Shown here: in pieces, positions 54,004 through 63,221 of the stretch
Numbering within the stretch: the stretch's first letter is position 1
Layout: every line of letters begins with the position of its first letter
Origin: Cellulomonas avistercoris
GTDB taxonomy: Bacteria; Actinomycetota; Actinomycetes; Actinomycetales; Cellulomonadaceae
Reading direction: 5' to 3'
Length of the DNA stretch: 64,000 nt
NCBI RefSeq assembly: GCF_014836445.1
Contig: NZ_JACSQV010000004.1
Location: forward strand, 124,001-188,000
The notes under the pieces: model-generated
The model's input: only the letters and a program-made list of their open reading frames with translations
Database searches by the model: none
What the model was told of the DNA's origin: nothing
Program-made: the position numbers and the translations under genes

Positions 54004-56301
54004 TCAGCCCGTGACCGTGAACCCCGCGCGCAGCAGGTCCCGGTCGCGCGACGAGCGGCCGACGAGCAGCTCGAACTCGCCCGGCTCGACGACGCGCCGG
54101 CCCTCGGCGTCGACGATCGTGCAGTCGGCGACGGGCAGCTCGACGTCGACGACGACGGACTCCCCCGGTGCGACGTCGACGTGCCGGTACGCCTTGAGCT
54201 CCTTGTCCGCCCACGTCAGCGACGTGACGAGGTCGCTGACGTAGACCTGGACGACCTCGTGGGACGGCCGCGTGCCCGTGTTGGTCACCGTGACCTGCGC
54301 CCGCACGACGTCGTCGCGGCCCAGGACGGGCTGGGCGACGGTGAGGTCCGTGTACTCGACCGTCGAGTACGACAACCCCTCGCCGAACGCGAACGCCGGG
54401 TCCTGCGTGAGGTCCGCGTACCGGCTGCCGTGCTGACCGCGCAGGCCGTTGTAGTAGACGGGCTGCTGCCCGACGTGCCGCGCGAACGTCAGCGGCAGGC
54501 GTCCCGCGGGGTCGATCGTGCCGAGCAGCAGCTCGGCGATCGCGCGCCCGCCGCGCATGCCCGGGTTCGCGGCCCACACGATCGCGTCGGCGCCCAGCGC
54601 CGAGTCCGGCAGGACCAGCGGCTTCGACGCGACGAGGACGACGGTCATGGGCGTGCCGGTCGCGGCGAGCGCGTCGAGCAGGGCGACCTGCCCGCCGACC
54701 AGCTCGAGCGTGGCGGTCGAGCGCGTCTCGCCCATGAGCCCGATGGTGTCGCCGACGACCGCGACGACGTGGTCGGCCGCCTCCGCCGCTGCCACGGCCT
54801 CCGCGATGAGCGCGGCGTCCGGCTCGGCCGCGTGCAGGATCGGCATGCGCGGCTGGCCGTCCGGGTAGAGCTCGCCCTCGGGGTCGGGCCCGAGCCGGCC
54901 GATCTCGGCGCCCCGCGCGTACGTCAGCTCCCAGCTCTCGGGCAGCAGACCGGTCAGGCCGTCGAGGACCGTCTCGGTCATGTCGCGCGGGTGGCCCTCC
55001 TCGCGCATCCAGTCGACCTGCCCCGAGCGGCCGGCCCAGTCGCCGAGCTGGGCGTCGACGTCGTCGGCGTTGGGGCCGACCAGCGCGAGGCGCAGGGGCG
55101 GCGGCACCGAGCCGTCGGGCGCGGTCGCGCGCCCGTCGAGCCCGGACTCCAGGCCCCCGCCCAGCGGCAGGACGCCCGAGTTGCGCAGCAGCACGAGCGA
55201 GCGCCGCGTGACGTGCAGGTTGATGTCCTGGTGGTCGTCGGAGCCGATGACCTCGGCCTGCCGGACCGGGTCGGGGCGACGCGGGTCCTCGAAGAGGCCG
55301 AGCTCGAACTTGATCGTGAGGATGCGCGCGACGGCCGCGTCGAGCTGGGCCTCGTCGAGCAGGCCGTTGGCGACGGCCTTCTGCGCGCCCTCGAAGAACC
55401 CGGGCGTCGTCATGACCATGTCGTTGCCCGCGTTCACCGCGTTCGCGGCCGCGTGCTCGTGGTCGGGGGCGATCTTCTGCTCCCAGACCATGCGGCCGAC
55501 GTTGTCCCAGTCGGTGATGAGCGTGCCGGTCCAGCCCCACTCGCCGCGCAGCACGTCCTGCAGGAGCCACTTGTTGACGACGATCGGCACGCCGTCGGTC
55601 GACTGGTAGCCGATCATGAACGTCCGCGCGCCCTCACGGGCCACCCGCTCGAACGGCGGCAGGAACCACGAGCGCAGCTTGCGCCGCGACAGGTCCGCCT
55701 CCGAGGCGTCGCGCCCGCCCTGGGTCTCGGAGTACCCGGCGAAGTGCTTGGCGCACGCCAGGATCGCCGTCGGGTCGTCCAGGCCGTCGCCCTGGTATCC
55801 GCGCACCATCGCCGCCGCGAGCTCGCCGATGAGGAACGGGTCCTCGCCGAACGTCTCGGTCACGCGCCCCCAGCGCAGGTCGCGCGTGATGCAGACCACG
55901 GGCGAGAACGTCCAGTGCAGGCCCGTGGCGGACACCTCGACGGCCGTCACGCGCGCCATGGCCTCGGCCGCGGCGGGGTCCCACGACGCGGCGACGCCGA
56001 GCTGCGTGGGGAAGATCGTCGCGCCGCGCCAGAACGAGTACCCGTGGATCGCGTCGTCCGCGACCAGCAGCGGGATGCGCAGCCGCGAGCGCTCGACGGC
56101 GTCGAGCGCCTCGAGCACGCGCTGCGGCGAGGCGTGCAGGATCGAGCCCACGTGCTGCTCGAGGACGAGGTCCTCGACCCCCGGCTGGGCGTCGAGCTGC
56201 AGCATCTGGCCCACCTTCTCGGGCAGCGTCATGCGGCTCAGCAGGTCCGCGACTCGCTCCGGGATGGGGAGCGACGGGTCCTGGTACGGGGGGGTGTCCA
56301 C
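54004..56301 (-). CDS. Glycoside hydrolase family 3 beta-glucosidase/beta-xylosidase
   Basis: A 765-residue intracellular GH3 enzyme without a signal peptide. The catalytic TIM barrel has KHFAGYSETQGGRD and the nucleophile Asp264 in GTLITDWDNVGRM. The alpha/beta sandwich follows with LALVGPNADDV, and the C-terminal fibronectin-like domain has VQVYVSDLVTSLTW and ELKAYRHVDVAPGE. Such enzymes release glucose or xylose from oligosaccharides. GTG 56301 was chosen for the GAGGA ribosome site; upstream in-frame codons look non-coding. Confidence 0.94.
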   Translation of the reverse strand: MDTPPYQDPSLPIPERVADLLSRMTLPEKVGQMLQLDAQPGVEDLVLEQHVGSILHASPQRVLEALDAVERSRLRIPLLVADDAIHGYSFWRGATIFPTQLGVAASWDPAAAEAMARVTAVEVSATGLHWTFSPVVCITRDLRWGRVTETFGEDPFLIGELAAAMVRGYQGDGLDDPTAILACAKHFAGYSETQGGRDASEADLSRRKLRSWFLPPFERVAREGARTFMIGYQSTDGVPIVVNKWLLQDVLRGEWGWTGTLITDWDNVGRMVWEQKIAPDHEHAAANAVNAGNDMVMTTPGFFEGAQKAVANGLLDEAQLDAAVARILTIKFELGLFEDPRRPDPVRQAEVIGSDDHQDINLHVTRRSLVLLRNSGVLPLGGGLESGLDGRATAPDGSVPPPLRLALVGPNADDVDAQLGDWAGRSGQVDWMREEGHPRDMTETVLDGLTGLLPESWELTYARGAEIGRLGPDPEGELYPDGQPRMPILHAAEPDAALIAEAVAAAEAADHVVAVVGDTIGLMGETRSTATLELVGGQVALLDALAATGTPMTVVLVASKPLVLPDSALGADAIVWAANPGMRGGRAIAELLLGTIDPAGRLPLTFARHVGQQPVYYNGLRGQHGSRYADLTQDPAFAFGEGLSYSTVEYTDLTVAQPVLGRDDVVRAQVTVTNTGTRPSHEVVQVYVSDLVTSLTWADKELKAYRHVDVAPGESVVVDVELPVADCTIVDAEGRRVVEPGEFELLVGRSSRDRDLLRAGFTVTG

Positions 56302-56676
56302 CAAGGGGTCCTCTACGACGTTCGGATCGTGCGACCGGCCGCACGACGCTAACGCAGGAGACGCGGCGCGCGGTAACCGTCCGACGATAGCCACCGCAGG
56401 GCGTCCCGGGTGGCCGGGTGGTGCGGGGCGGCACCGGACCGGTGGGACGCCCCGGGCCGGGCGCGGGCTCCCGCCCGGGACGCAAGCGCTCGCCCTGCCG
56501 CGCGCTGGGCCGCCCGTGGGACGCGTCGTCGCACGTCACCCGATCGCACGGGTATCTCACCCCGCACAGCACCCCCCTGTGTGGGTGGACGCCGATAGCG
56601 TCCGGACCGACCCGGCCGGCCCGCGGTCGCCGGGCGCCCGACCCGGGCGTCGGGGGCGAGAGCAGCGGAGGTCGAC
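56302..56676. other. Intergenic region upstream of GH3
   Basis: A 375-base divergent gap without a supported gene. It contains GGGCGTCCC (56399-56407) paired with GGGACGCCC (56444-56452) and many GC-rich short repeats. No LacI-type palindrome centred on CG was found here. Confidence 0.5.
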
Positions 56677-57003
56677 ATGGGTGAGACGGGTGCCACACCG
56701 GTACTGACGTCGGCGGACTGCGTGCTGGTGCGCACGTCGGCGACGGTCGCGACGACGGTGCACCGTCAGGGCGCCCACCTCGTCGTGCACTTCCTGCAGC
56801 CGTCCGGCGTCACCCGCTGGATGTGGCCGTGCGAGATCCTCGACGACGCCCTGCGCGCACCGGGCGTCGTGCACGGCGACGACGCGGTCGAGGTCGTCGT
56901 CGACCCCGACACCGCCGACCTCGTCGTGACGCTGGACGGCGAGGACGGCAGCGCGCTGCTGGCCGTGCCGGGCGACGCCGTGCGGACGGCCCTCGCGCGC
57001 TGA
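56677..57003 (+). CDS. Hypothetical small protein
   Basis: A 108-residue acidic, beta-rich protein with no signal peptide and no family I recognise. It has an excellent ribosome site (GCGGAGG) before ATG 56677 and good codon bias, so it is probably a real gene. The segment LVVHFLQPSGVTRWMWPCEILDD is its most distinctive part. The next gene lies 57 bases downstream on the same strand. Confidence 0.65.
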   Translation: MGETGATPVLTSADCVLVRTSATVATTVHRQGAHLVVHFLQPSGVTRWMWPCEILDDALRAPGVVHGDDAVEVVVDPDTADLVVTLDGEDGSALLAVPGDAVRTALAR

Positions 57004-57059
57004 CGCGCGGGTGTCGGTGGCCGGTCGTAGCGTGACGGGCACCCGACCGAGGAGTCACG

Positions 57060-57458
57060 ATGCCGCTGCGCTGGTACACCACCGTCGTCGAGTCCCGCGA
57101 CCCCCACGCGCTCGCGCGCTGGTGGGCGGCCGCGCTCGGGTGGGACTACGTGCCGCTCGCCGACGACGAGGCCGACGTCCTGCCGCCGTGGGCGCGCGAG
57201 GCCGCCGCCTCGACGCCGTTCCACCGCCTCCCGCCCGGGCTCTGCTTCGTCCAGGTCGACCACGACAAGACCGTGAAGAACCGGCTGCACCTCGACCTGG
57301 CGCCGCACACCTCGGACGACCGGGACGCCGAGATCGCCCGGCTCCTGGACCTGGGGGCCACGCGCGTCGACGTCGGGCAGGGGCCCGACGTCTCGTGGGA
57401 CGTGCTGGCGGACCCCGACGGGAACGAGTTCTGCGTGCTGTCCAGCCGCGACGAGTGA
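57060..57458 (+). CDS. VOC family (glyoxalase-like) protein
   Basis: A 132-residue vicinal-oxygen-chelate fold protein. The pattern WYTTVVESRDPHALARWWAAALGW at the start, NRLHLDLAP and the end motif VLADPDGNEFCVL are typical of actinobacterial VOC proteins of unknown substrate. ATG follows GAGGAGTCACG. It lies 33 bases before the polymerase gene. Confidence 0.88.
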   Translation: MPLRWYTTVVESRDPHALARWWAAALGWDYVPLADDEADVLPPWAREAAASTPFHRLPPGLCFVQVDHDKTVKNRLHLDLAPHTSDDRDAEIARLLDLGATRVDVGQGPDVSWDVLADPDGNEFCVLSSRDE

Positions 57459-57491
57459 CGCCGGTGTCGGCGGGCCGCGCGAGGATGGGGC

Positions 57492-59186
57492 GTGCCCGCC
57501 TCCGTCCTGCTCACGCGTGACACGCGCGCACGCACCGTCACGCTGACGTCGCTCGACGCCGACGCCGCGCCGCAGGACGTGGCGGTGGTCGACGACGACG
57601 CGGTCCCGGACGCGGTCGCGCGGCTCGAGGCCGCCGACCACCCGCGCTGGGTCTGGGACGACACGCGCCGCTGGTACCCGGCCCTGCTCGCGGCGGGTGT
57701 GCGCGTCGAGCGCTGCCACGACCTGCGGCTGTGCCAGACGATCCTGCGGCACGCGGCGTCCGCCACCGGTGCGCGGCTGCAGTCCGCGCCGCCGGGCCCC
57801 CTGGACGCGCCGCCGCCGGACGCCCCGGCGGAGCACGAGCCCGACCTGTTCGACGCGCTGCGCGACACCACGACGCCGTCCGACCGCCCGGACCCCGGCG
57901 ACGCGACGCCCGACGACCTGCTCGCCGCGCTGCGCGACCAGCTCGACGCCGTCGCCGGCTCGACGCGGCCCGGCCGCCTGCGGCTGCTGCTCGCGGCCGA
58001 GTCCGGCGGCGCGCTGCTCGCCGCCGAGATGCAGCACGACGGCCTGCCCTGGGACCCCGTGCGGCACGACGAGCTGCTCACGGCGCTCCTCGGGCCGCGG
58101 CCGGTGGGCGGCGGGCGCCCGCGACGCCTCGAGGAGCTCGTCGCCACGATCCGCGAGCTGCTGAGCGACCCCCGCCTCAACCCCGACTCCCAGCCGCACC
58201 TGCTCGCCGCGCTGCGGCGCCAGGGCTTCTCGCTCGGGTCCACGAGCAAGTGGGAGGTCCGCGAGCTCGACCACCCCGTCGTCGAGCCGCTGCTGGAGTA
58301 CAAGCGGCTGTCGCGCCTGCTGAGCGCCAACGGCTGGGCGTGGCTCGACGCGTGGGTGCACGACGGGCGGTTCCGCCCCGCGTACGTGGTCGGCGGCGTC
58401 GTGACGGGACGCTGGGCGACCGACGGCGGCGGCGCGCTGCAGCTGCCCGCGTCCCTGCGGGGCGCCGCACGCGCCGACCCGGGCTGGCGGCTCGTCGTGG
58501 CCGACGCCTCCCAGCTCGAGCCGCGCGTGCTGGCCGCGATGTCCGGTGACCGCGCGATGGCCGAGGCCGCGCGCGGGTCGGACCTGTACCAGCGGATCGC
58601 GGACGCCGGCACGGTCCCCACCCGCAAGGACGCCAAGTACGCGCTGCTGGGCGCGATCTACGGCGCGACCACGGGCACCGCGGGCATGCTCATGCCGCGG
58701 CTGACCCGCGCGTACCCGCAGGCGGTCGCGCTCGTGGAGGCGGCGGCGCGCGCGGGCGAGCGCGGCGAGCCGGTCTCGACGTGGCTGGGCCGGACGTCAC
58801 CGCCCGGGAGCGCCGCGTTCCTCGACCGCCTGGGCGCCGCGGGCGCGGAGGGCGCCGACCCCGACGACGTGCGCGACGCCCGACGCCGCGCGCGCGACCG
58901 GGGCAGGTTCACCCGCAACTTCGTCGTGCAGGGCACGGCGGCCGAGTGGGCGCTGTGCTGGCTCGCGTCCCTGCGGCGCCGGCTGCGCGGCATCGGCGAC
59001 GGCCGCGCGCACCTGGTGTTCTTCCTGCACGACGAGGTCGTGGTGCACTCCCCCGCGGCCGACGCGGACGAGGTCGCGCAGGCCGTGCGGGACGCCGCCG
59101 ACGAGGCGGGCCGGCTGCTGTTCGGGTCGGCGCCCGTGGAGTTCGCGCTCGACCTGGCGGTCGTGGAGTCGTACGCCGACGCGTGA
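57492..59186 (+). CDS. Family-A DNA polymerase without 5'-nuclease domain
   Basis: A 564-residue protein. The C-terminal half has polymerase A motifs in order: motif A VADASQLEPRVLAAMSGD, motif B KDAKYALLGAIYGATTGTAGM and motif C VFFLHDEVVVHS, including the catalytic aspartates and the YG of the O-helix. The N-terminal half is a degenerate 3'-5' exonuclease-like region; the 5'-nuclease domain of Pol I is missing. Actinobacteria carry such a second polymerase A beside normal PolA, usually annotated as a bifunctional exonuclease/DNA polymerase. Its cellular role is unclear. Confidence 0.88.
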   Translation: MPASVLLTRDTRARTVTLTSLDADAAPQDVAVVDDDAVPDAVARLEAADHPRWVWDDTRRWYPALLAAGVRVERCHDLRLCQTILRHAASATGARLQSAPPGPLDAPPPDAPAEHEPDLFDALRDTTTPSDRPDPGDATPDDLLAALRDQLDAVAGSTRPGRLRLLLAAESGGALLAAEMQHDGLPWDPVRHDELLTALLGPRPVGGGRPRRLEELVATIRELLSDPRLNPDSQPHLLAALRRQGFSLGSTSKWEVRELDHPVVEPLLEYKRLSRLLSANGWAWLDAWVHDGRFRPAYVVGGVVTGRWATDGGGALQLPASLRGAARADPGWRLVVADASQLEPRVLAAMSGDRAMAEAARGSDLYQRIADAGTVPTRKDAKYALLGAIYGATTGTAGMLMPRLTRAYPQAVALVEAAARAGERGEPVSTWLGRTSPPGSAAFLDRLGAAGAEGADPDDVRDARRRARDRGRFTRNFVVQGTAAEWALCWLASLRRRLRGIGDGRAHLVFFLHDEVVVHSPAADADEVAQAVRDAADEAGRLLFGSAPVEFALDLAVVESYADA

Positions 59187-59267
59187 GGCACGCAGCCCGC
59201 TCACCGGGTGCGCCGGCGGGGACCCACCTACGATGCGCGCAGGCCCCTCGACCCCCGCGGAGGCACC

Positions 59268-60548
59268 GTGCTGCTCGTCGCCGCCGCCGTCCTGGCGGTG
59301 CTCGGCGCGGTCGCGTGCCGACGGCTCGACCCGGCCACCGCACGGCTCGCGGTCGCCACGACGACCCTGGTCGCGCTCGGCGGCGCGGCCGTCGCGTGGA
59401 CGGCGACCGCCGGGCTCGTCCCGCGCGGCGCGCCGTCCTGGCTCGCGCTCGTCGCGGTGGCCGTCGCGGCACCCGCCGCCGTGCTCGGCTCGGCGCGCGC
59501 GGTGCCCCGCGTCCGCGCCCGCCTGCCGGAGCGGACCGGGACGACGCTCCTCGACCGTGCCGACGCGTGGGCGGCACGGCACCCCGCGCGCATCGGCTCG
59601 CGCGACTGGCTGCCGTTCGTGCTGCGGTGCGTGCGCCGCGCGATCGACGTGCGCGTCACGGGCCTCGCGGCCGAGATGACCTACTACGCGCTCATCTCCG
59701 TGGTCCCGCTGACGTCCGCCCTGGGCGCGAGCCTCGGCTACCTCGAGCGCTTCACCGACCCCGAGCGGGTGTCCCAGATCGAGGACGGCGTCATCGGCGG
59801 CGTCTCGGGCGTGCTGGCCGACGACGTCGCGCAGGACGCGCTGGTCCCGCTGGTGCGCAGCCTGCTGCGCGAGGAGCGGACCGGGTTCGCCGTCGGCTCG
59901 GTGCTGCTCACGCTCTTCCTGGCCAGCCGCATGTTCCGGGCCGCGATCCGCGCGCTCGACGACGCGTACCGGGTGCCCGAGCGGCGCGGGCTGCTCGCCC
60001 AGGGCGTGCTGGGCCTGGCGCTGGCGCTCGGTGCGGTCGTGACCCTCCTGGTGATCCTCGTGCTCGTCGTCGTCGGGCCGCTGCTGGGCGGGGGCGAGGA
60101 GATCGCGGGGCGGCTGGGGCTGGGCGCGGCGTTCAGCACGACGTGGGCCCTCGCGCGCTGGCCCGTCGCCGTGGCCGTCGCGATCGCGTACCTCACGCTG
60201 CTGTACCGCTACGGGCCGCACCAGCCCGCGGGCACGACGTGGCGCCGGGCCGTGCCGGGCGCACTCGTGGGCACGCTGGGCCTGCTGCTGGTGGCGGGGG
60301 GCTTCGCCGTCTACCTGCGGGTCGCGGGGCCGGCCGGGCTGGACGTCGACGGGCAGGGCACCGTGCAGGTCGCGGCGCAGGTGCTGGGTGTCGTCCTGGC
60401 CGCCGTGCTGTGGCTGTGGGTCTCCGCGATCGTCACCCTCACCGGTGGCGTCGTCAACGCCGTGCTCCAGGAGCTGCCGCCCGACGACGACGCGGCACCG
60501 GCGCCCGGCCGGCCCCCCGGTCAGGCCAGCGTGCCGGGCGGGCGGTAG
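59268..60548 (+). CDS. YihY/BrkB family membrane protein
   Basis: A 426-residue integral membrane protein of the YihY (formerly RNase BN) family. It has two N-terminal hydrophobic helices, then the conserved block FVLRCVRRAIDVRVTGLAAEMTYYALISVVPL and six predicted helices, with FLASRMFRAAIRALDDAYRVPERR as another conserved part. GTG 59268 follows GGAGGCACC. Its 3' end overlaps the convergent acetyltransferase gene by 28 bases. Function is not established. Confidence 0.85.
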   Translation: MLLVAAAVLAVLGAVACRRLDPATARLAVATTTLVALGGAAVAWTATAGLVPRGAPSWLALVAVAVAAPAAVLGSARAVPRVRARLPERTGTTLLDRADAWAARHPARIGSRDWLPFVLRCVRRAIDVRVTGLAAEMTYYALISVVPLTSALGASLGYLERFTDPERVSQIEDGVIGGVSGVLADDVAQDALVPLVRSLLREERTGFAVGSVLLTLFLASRMFRAAIRALDDAYRVPERRGLLAQGVLGLALALGAVVTLLVILVLVVVGPLLGGGEEIAGRLGLGAAFSTTWALARWPVAVAVAIAYLTLLYRYGPHQPAGTTWRRAVPGALVGTLGLLLVAGGFAVYLRVAGPAGLDVDGQGTVQVAAQVLGVVLAAVLWLWVSAIVTLTGGVVNAVLQELPPDDDAAPAPGRPPGQASVPGGR

Positions 60549-61138
60549 GCGAACTCGCGGTCCGCGTCGGTGATGGGGCGCAGCACGCGCGCCGGCACGC
60601 CGCCGACGACGACACCGGGCGGCACGTCCTTCGTCACGACGCTGCCCGCCCCGACGATCGAGCCGGCGCCGACCCGCACGCCGGGCAGGAGCACGACGTG
60701 CGCACCGAGCCACACGTCGTCCTCGACGACCACGGGTGCCGAGAACTGCGACATGCCGGAGCGCAGCTCGGGGTGCACGGGGTGACCCGTGACGCTGATG
60801 GTGACGTTGGGCGCGATCATCACGCGCGACCCGATGGTGACCTCGATGTCGTCGACCAGCGTGAAGCCGACGTTGACGAACACGTCGTCACCGAACGAGA
60901 CGTTGTAGCCGTACGACACCTGCAGCGGCGCCTCGATCCACACCCGCTCGCCCATGCGGCCGAACAGCTCGCGCAGCAGGGCCTGGCGCGCCGGGACGTC
61001 CGTCGGGTTCATCATGTTGAAGCGCCAGGTGAGCTCCTTGGCGCGCTGGCGCTCCGCGACGAGCGCCTCCAGCCCGGGGCCCTCGTCGTCGTACAGCTCC
61101 TGCGCCCGCATCCTGCGGCGGACCTCGCGCTCGTCCAT
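60521..61138 (-). CDS. Maltose/galactoside-type O-acetyltransferase
   Basis: A 205-residue trimeric left-handed beta-helix acyltransferase. The N-terminal MAA domain (MRAQELYDDEGPGLEALVAE) and hexapeptide repeats (GYNVSFGDDVFVNVGFTLVDD, GVRVGAGSIVGAGSVVTKDVPPG) are present. The catalytic histidine is likely in SVTGHPVHPELR. It transfers acetyl groups to sugars such as maltose or galactosides. The gene overlaps the YihY gene on the opposite strand. Confidence 0.9.
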   Translation of the reverse strand: MDEREVRRRMRAQELYDDEGPGLEALVAERQRAKELTWRFNMMNPTDVPARQALLRELFGRMGERVWIEAPLQVSYGYNVSFGDDVFVNVGFTLVDDIEVTIGSRVMIAPNVTISVTGHPVHPELRSGMSQFSAPVVVEDDVWLGAHVVLLPGVRVGAGSIVGAGSVVTKDVPPGVVVGGVPARVLRPITDADREFAYRPPGTLA

Positions 61139-61245
61139 GCGTCCCCTCGTCTCGTCCGGCTCCTGCGGCCGGTCGGGGCCACCCTACGTTCGGCCGCGGC
61201 ACCGCACCGGGACGTGCGTCCCGCCCGCGGCCCTAGGGTGGCGCC

Positions 61246-62415
61246 GTGAGCAGCCACGAGCCCGCCCCGCCCGCCACGGCCGCGGACGTCGTCCCCGCGC
61301 AGTGGGTCCCCGACCGGCGCCGGACCCCCGCACGCGACGTCCTGGTGATCGTGGCCGGCGCGCTGATCGCCGTGGCGGCGCTCGCTGCGGTCGCGCTCGT
61401 GCTCGTGCAGGTCGGTGTCGGAGCGGGTGTCATCGGCACCCTGCTGGCCGTCGTGCCGCTGACGGCCGTGCTGCTGGGCGTCCGCTGGCTCGACCGCTGG
61501 GAGCCCGAGCCGCGCGGCGCCCTGCTGTTCGGGCTCCTGTGGGGCGCGGGCGTCGCGGTCCTGGTCTCGCTCGTCGCCAACGAGCTGACGATGTACGCGG
61601 TGGCGCAGGTGACCGGGGACCTCGACGCGGGGCGTCTGGCCGCCGCGCTCGTGTCGGCACCCGTCGTCGAGGAGCTCGCCAAGGGCGCGGGCGTGCTCGT
61701 GCTGTTCCTGGCCCGGCGCCGCTACTTCGACGGCGTCGTCGACGGGATCGTCTACGCGGGCGTCGTGGCCGCGGGCTTCGCGTTCACCGAGAACATCCTG
61801 TACTTCGGCCAGGCCGGAGGCACGCTGGCCGAGACGTTCGTGCTGCGCGGGCTCGCGACGCCCTTCGCGCACCTGCTGTTCACGGCGTGCACCGGCGCGG
61901 CCCTGGGCCTGGCCGCCCGGTCCCGCCACCGCTCCGCCGCCTGGTGGCTGCTGCCGCTCGGGCTGCTCGCCGCGATGGCGGGGCACGCGGCGTGGAACGC
62001 GACCAGCGTGTTCGCGGGTGACGCGTACCTCGCGGTGTTCGCGGTCGTGCAGGTGCCGCTCTTCGCGGGCGTCGTCGGGCTGGCGTTCTGGCTGCGCCGC
62101 CAGGAGCGCGCCGTGATCCGCCACCGCCTGTCCGAGTACGCGCGCGCGGGCTGGTTCGCGCCGCACGAGATCGACATGCTGACGTCGTTGCGGCGCCGCC
62201 GGACGGCCGTCGGCTGGGCGACGCGCGCCGGCGGCAAGGACGCGGGCGCGGCGATGCTCCGGTTCCAGCGCGACGCGACGACCCTCGCGTTCCGCCGGCA
62301 GCTCGCCGCGACAGGCCGCACGGACCTGCGGCAGCACGCCGCGTCCGAGCGCGACCTCCTCGTCGCCGTCACGGCGGACCGTCACACGGTCCTGGCGGCG
62401 GCCGCCGGACGCTGA
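61246..62415 (+). CDS. PrsW family intramembrane metalloprotease
   Basis: A 389-residue protein with about eight hydrophobic helices and the PrsW motifs: VVEELAKG (EExxxK), FAFTENILYF and GHAAWNATS, which supply the glutamates and histidine of the membrane active site. A cytosolic C-terminal tail of about 120 residues follows. Members cleave membrane proteins such as anti-sigma factors; no such partner is adjacent. GTG 61246 is the natural start. Confidence 0.9.
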   Translation: MSSHEPAPPATAADVVPAQWVPDRRRTPARDVLVIVAGALIAVAALAAVALVLVQVGVGAGVIGTLLAVVPLTAVLLGVRWLDRWEPEPRGALLFGLLWGAGVAVLVSLVANELTMYAVAQVTGDLDAGRLAAALVSAPVVEELAKGAGVLVLFLARRRYFDGVVDGIVYAGVVAAGFAFTENILYFGQAGGTLAETFVLRGLATPFAHLLFTACTGAALGLAARSRHRSAAWWLLPLGLLAAMAGHAAWNATSVFAGDAYLAVFAVVQVPLFAGVVGLAFWLRRQERAVIRHRLSEYARAGWFAPHEIDMLTSLRRRRTAVGWATRAGGKDAGAAMLRFQRDATTLAFRRQLAATGRTDLRQHAASERDLLVAVTADRHTVLAAAAGR

Positions 62416-62422
62416 CGACGGG

Positions 62423-63163
62423 TCAGCCCAGGTCCCACGTCTCCAGGCGGCCGCACAGGCCGTACCGGCGGGGGGCGGGGGCCGACTCGAGGCGCTCGGC
62501 CCGTCCCGCCTGCAGGTGGGGGGCGGACCCGCGCATGAGGCCCTCGAGCACACCGGCGGTGGCGTCGGTCTCGGCGAACGCCGTGCGCCCCCACAGGTCC
62601 TGCCAGCGCGGCACCGACGGCCGCACGAGCCGCACGGCGGCCTCGTAGAACGGCTGCAGCGCGGCGCGGGCACCGACACGGGCGGCGGCCTCGCGCAGCT
62701 GGCCGTAGCCCGTGAGCGCGAGGTCGCGGCGCGCGCGGGCGGCCGCCGCGACCTGCTCGTCGGTGACGTCGGCGTGCGCCCCGCCGACGGGCAGCGAGGC
62801 CGCGTCCCGGTACGTCGCGGTGTCCGTCAGCGCCACCGGGGGGAACGTGATGACGGCGTCGCCGGCCTCGGGCAGGCCCGCGTTCGCCATGACGACGAGG
62901 ACCTCGAGGTCGCCGTCGTTCACGGCGCGGTGGATGACGCCGGGCTGGACCGTGACGACCACGCCGGGGCGCAGCGGGTGCTCGGCGAAGCCGTCGGGGC
63001 CGAGCGTGTGGACGGCGCCCGTGCCGGACAGCACGACGTACGCCTCGCTCGAGGCGATGTGGACGTGCGGCGTCCCGCTCCCGGCCCGCCCGACACCGTC
63101 GGGGGCGGGCCAGTCGTAGACGCGCAGCCGGTTGACGGACACTCCACCGGGAAGTCTGGTCAT
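62423..63163 (-). CDS. Cupin domain protein, AraC-type sugar-binding fold
   Basis: A 246-residue protein with a cupin fold: HVHIASSEAYVVLSGTGAVHTLG supplies a HxH...E metal pattern, and PGVVVTVQPGVIHRAVNDGD the second histidine. No DNA-binding domain is attached. The C-terminal half is helical and unassigned. It may be a sugar isomerase or epimerase-like cupin; function unknown. ATG 63163 was chosen over a more distant GTG. Confidence 0.75.
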   Translation of the reverse strand: MTRLPGGVSVNRLRVYDWPAPDGVGRAGSGTPHVHIASSEAYVVLSGTGAVHTLGPDGFAEHPLRPGVVVTVQPGVIHRAVNDGDLEVLVVMANAGLPEAGDAVITFPPVALTDTATYRDAASLPVGGAHADVTDEQVAAAARARRDLALTGYGQLREAAARVGARAALQPFYEAAVRLVRPSVPRWQDLWGRTAFAETDATAGVLEGLMRGSAPHLQAGRAERLESAPAPRRYGLCGRLETWDLG

Positions 63164-63221
63164 GCGTCCAGCATGCCTGAGGTCGTCTGGGACCACGCGC
63201 GCACCCCCGCCGGGGAGCCGC

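Noticed and set aside
56399-56452. Inverted repeat upstream of GH3 as an operator
   Set aside because: Arms are GC-only and separated by 36 bases; it is more likely chance in GC-rich DNA than a LacI or CebR-type site.
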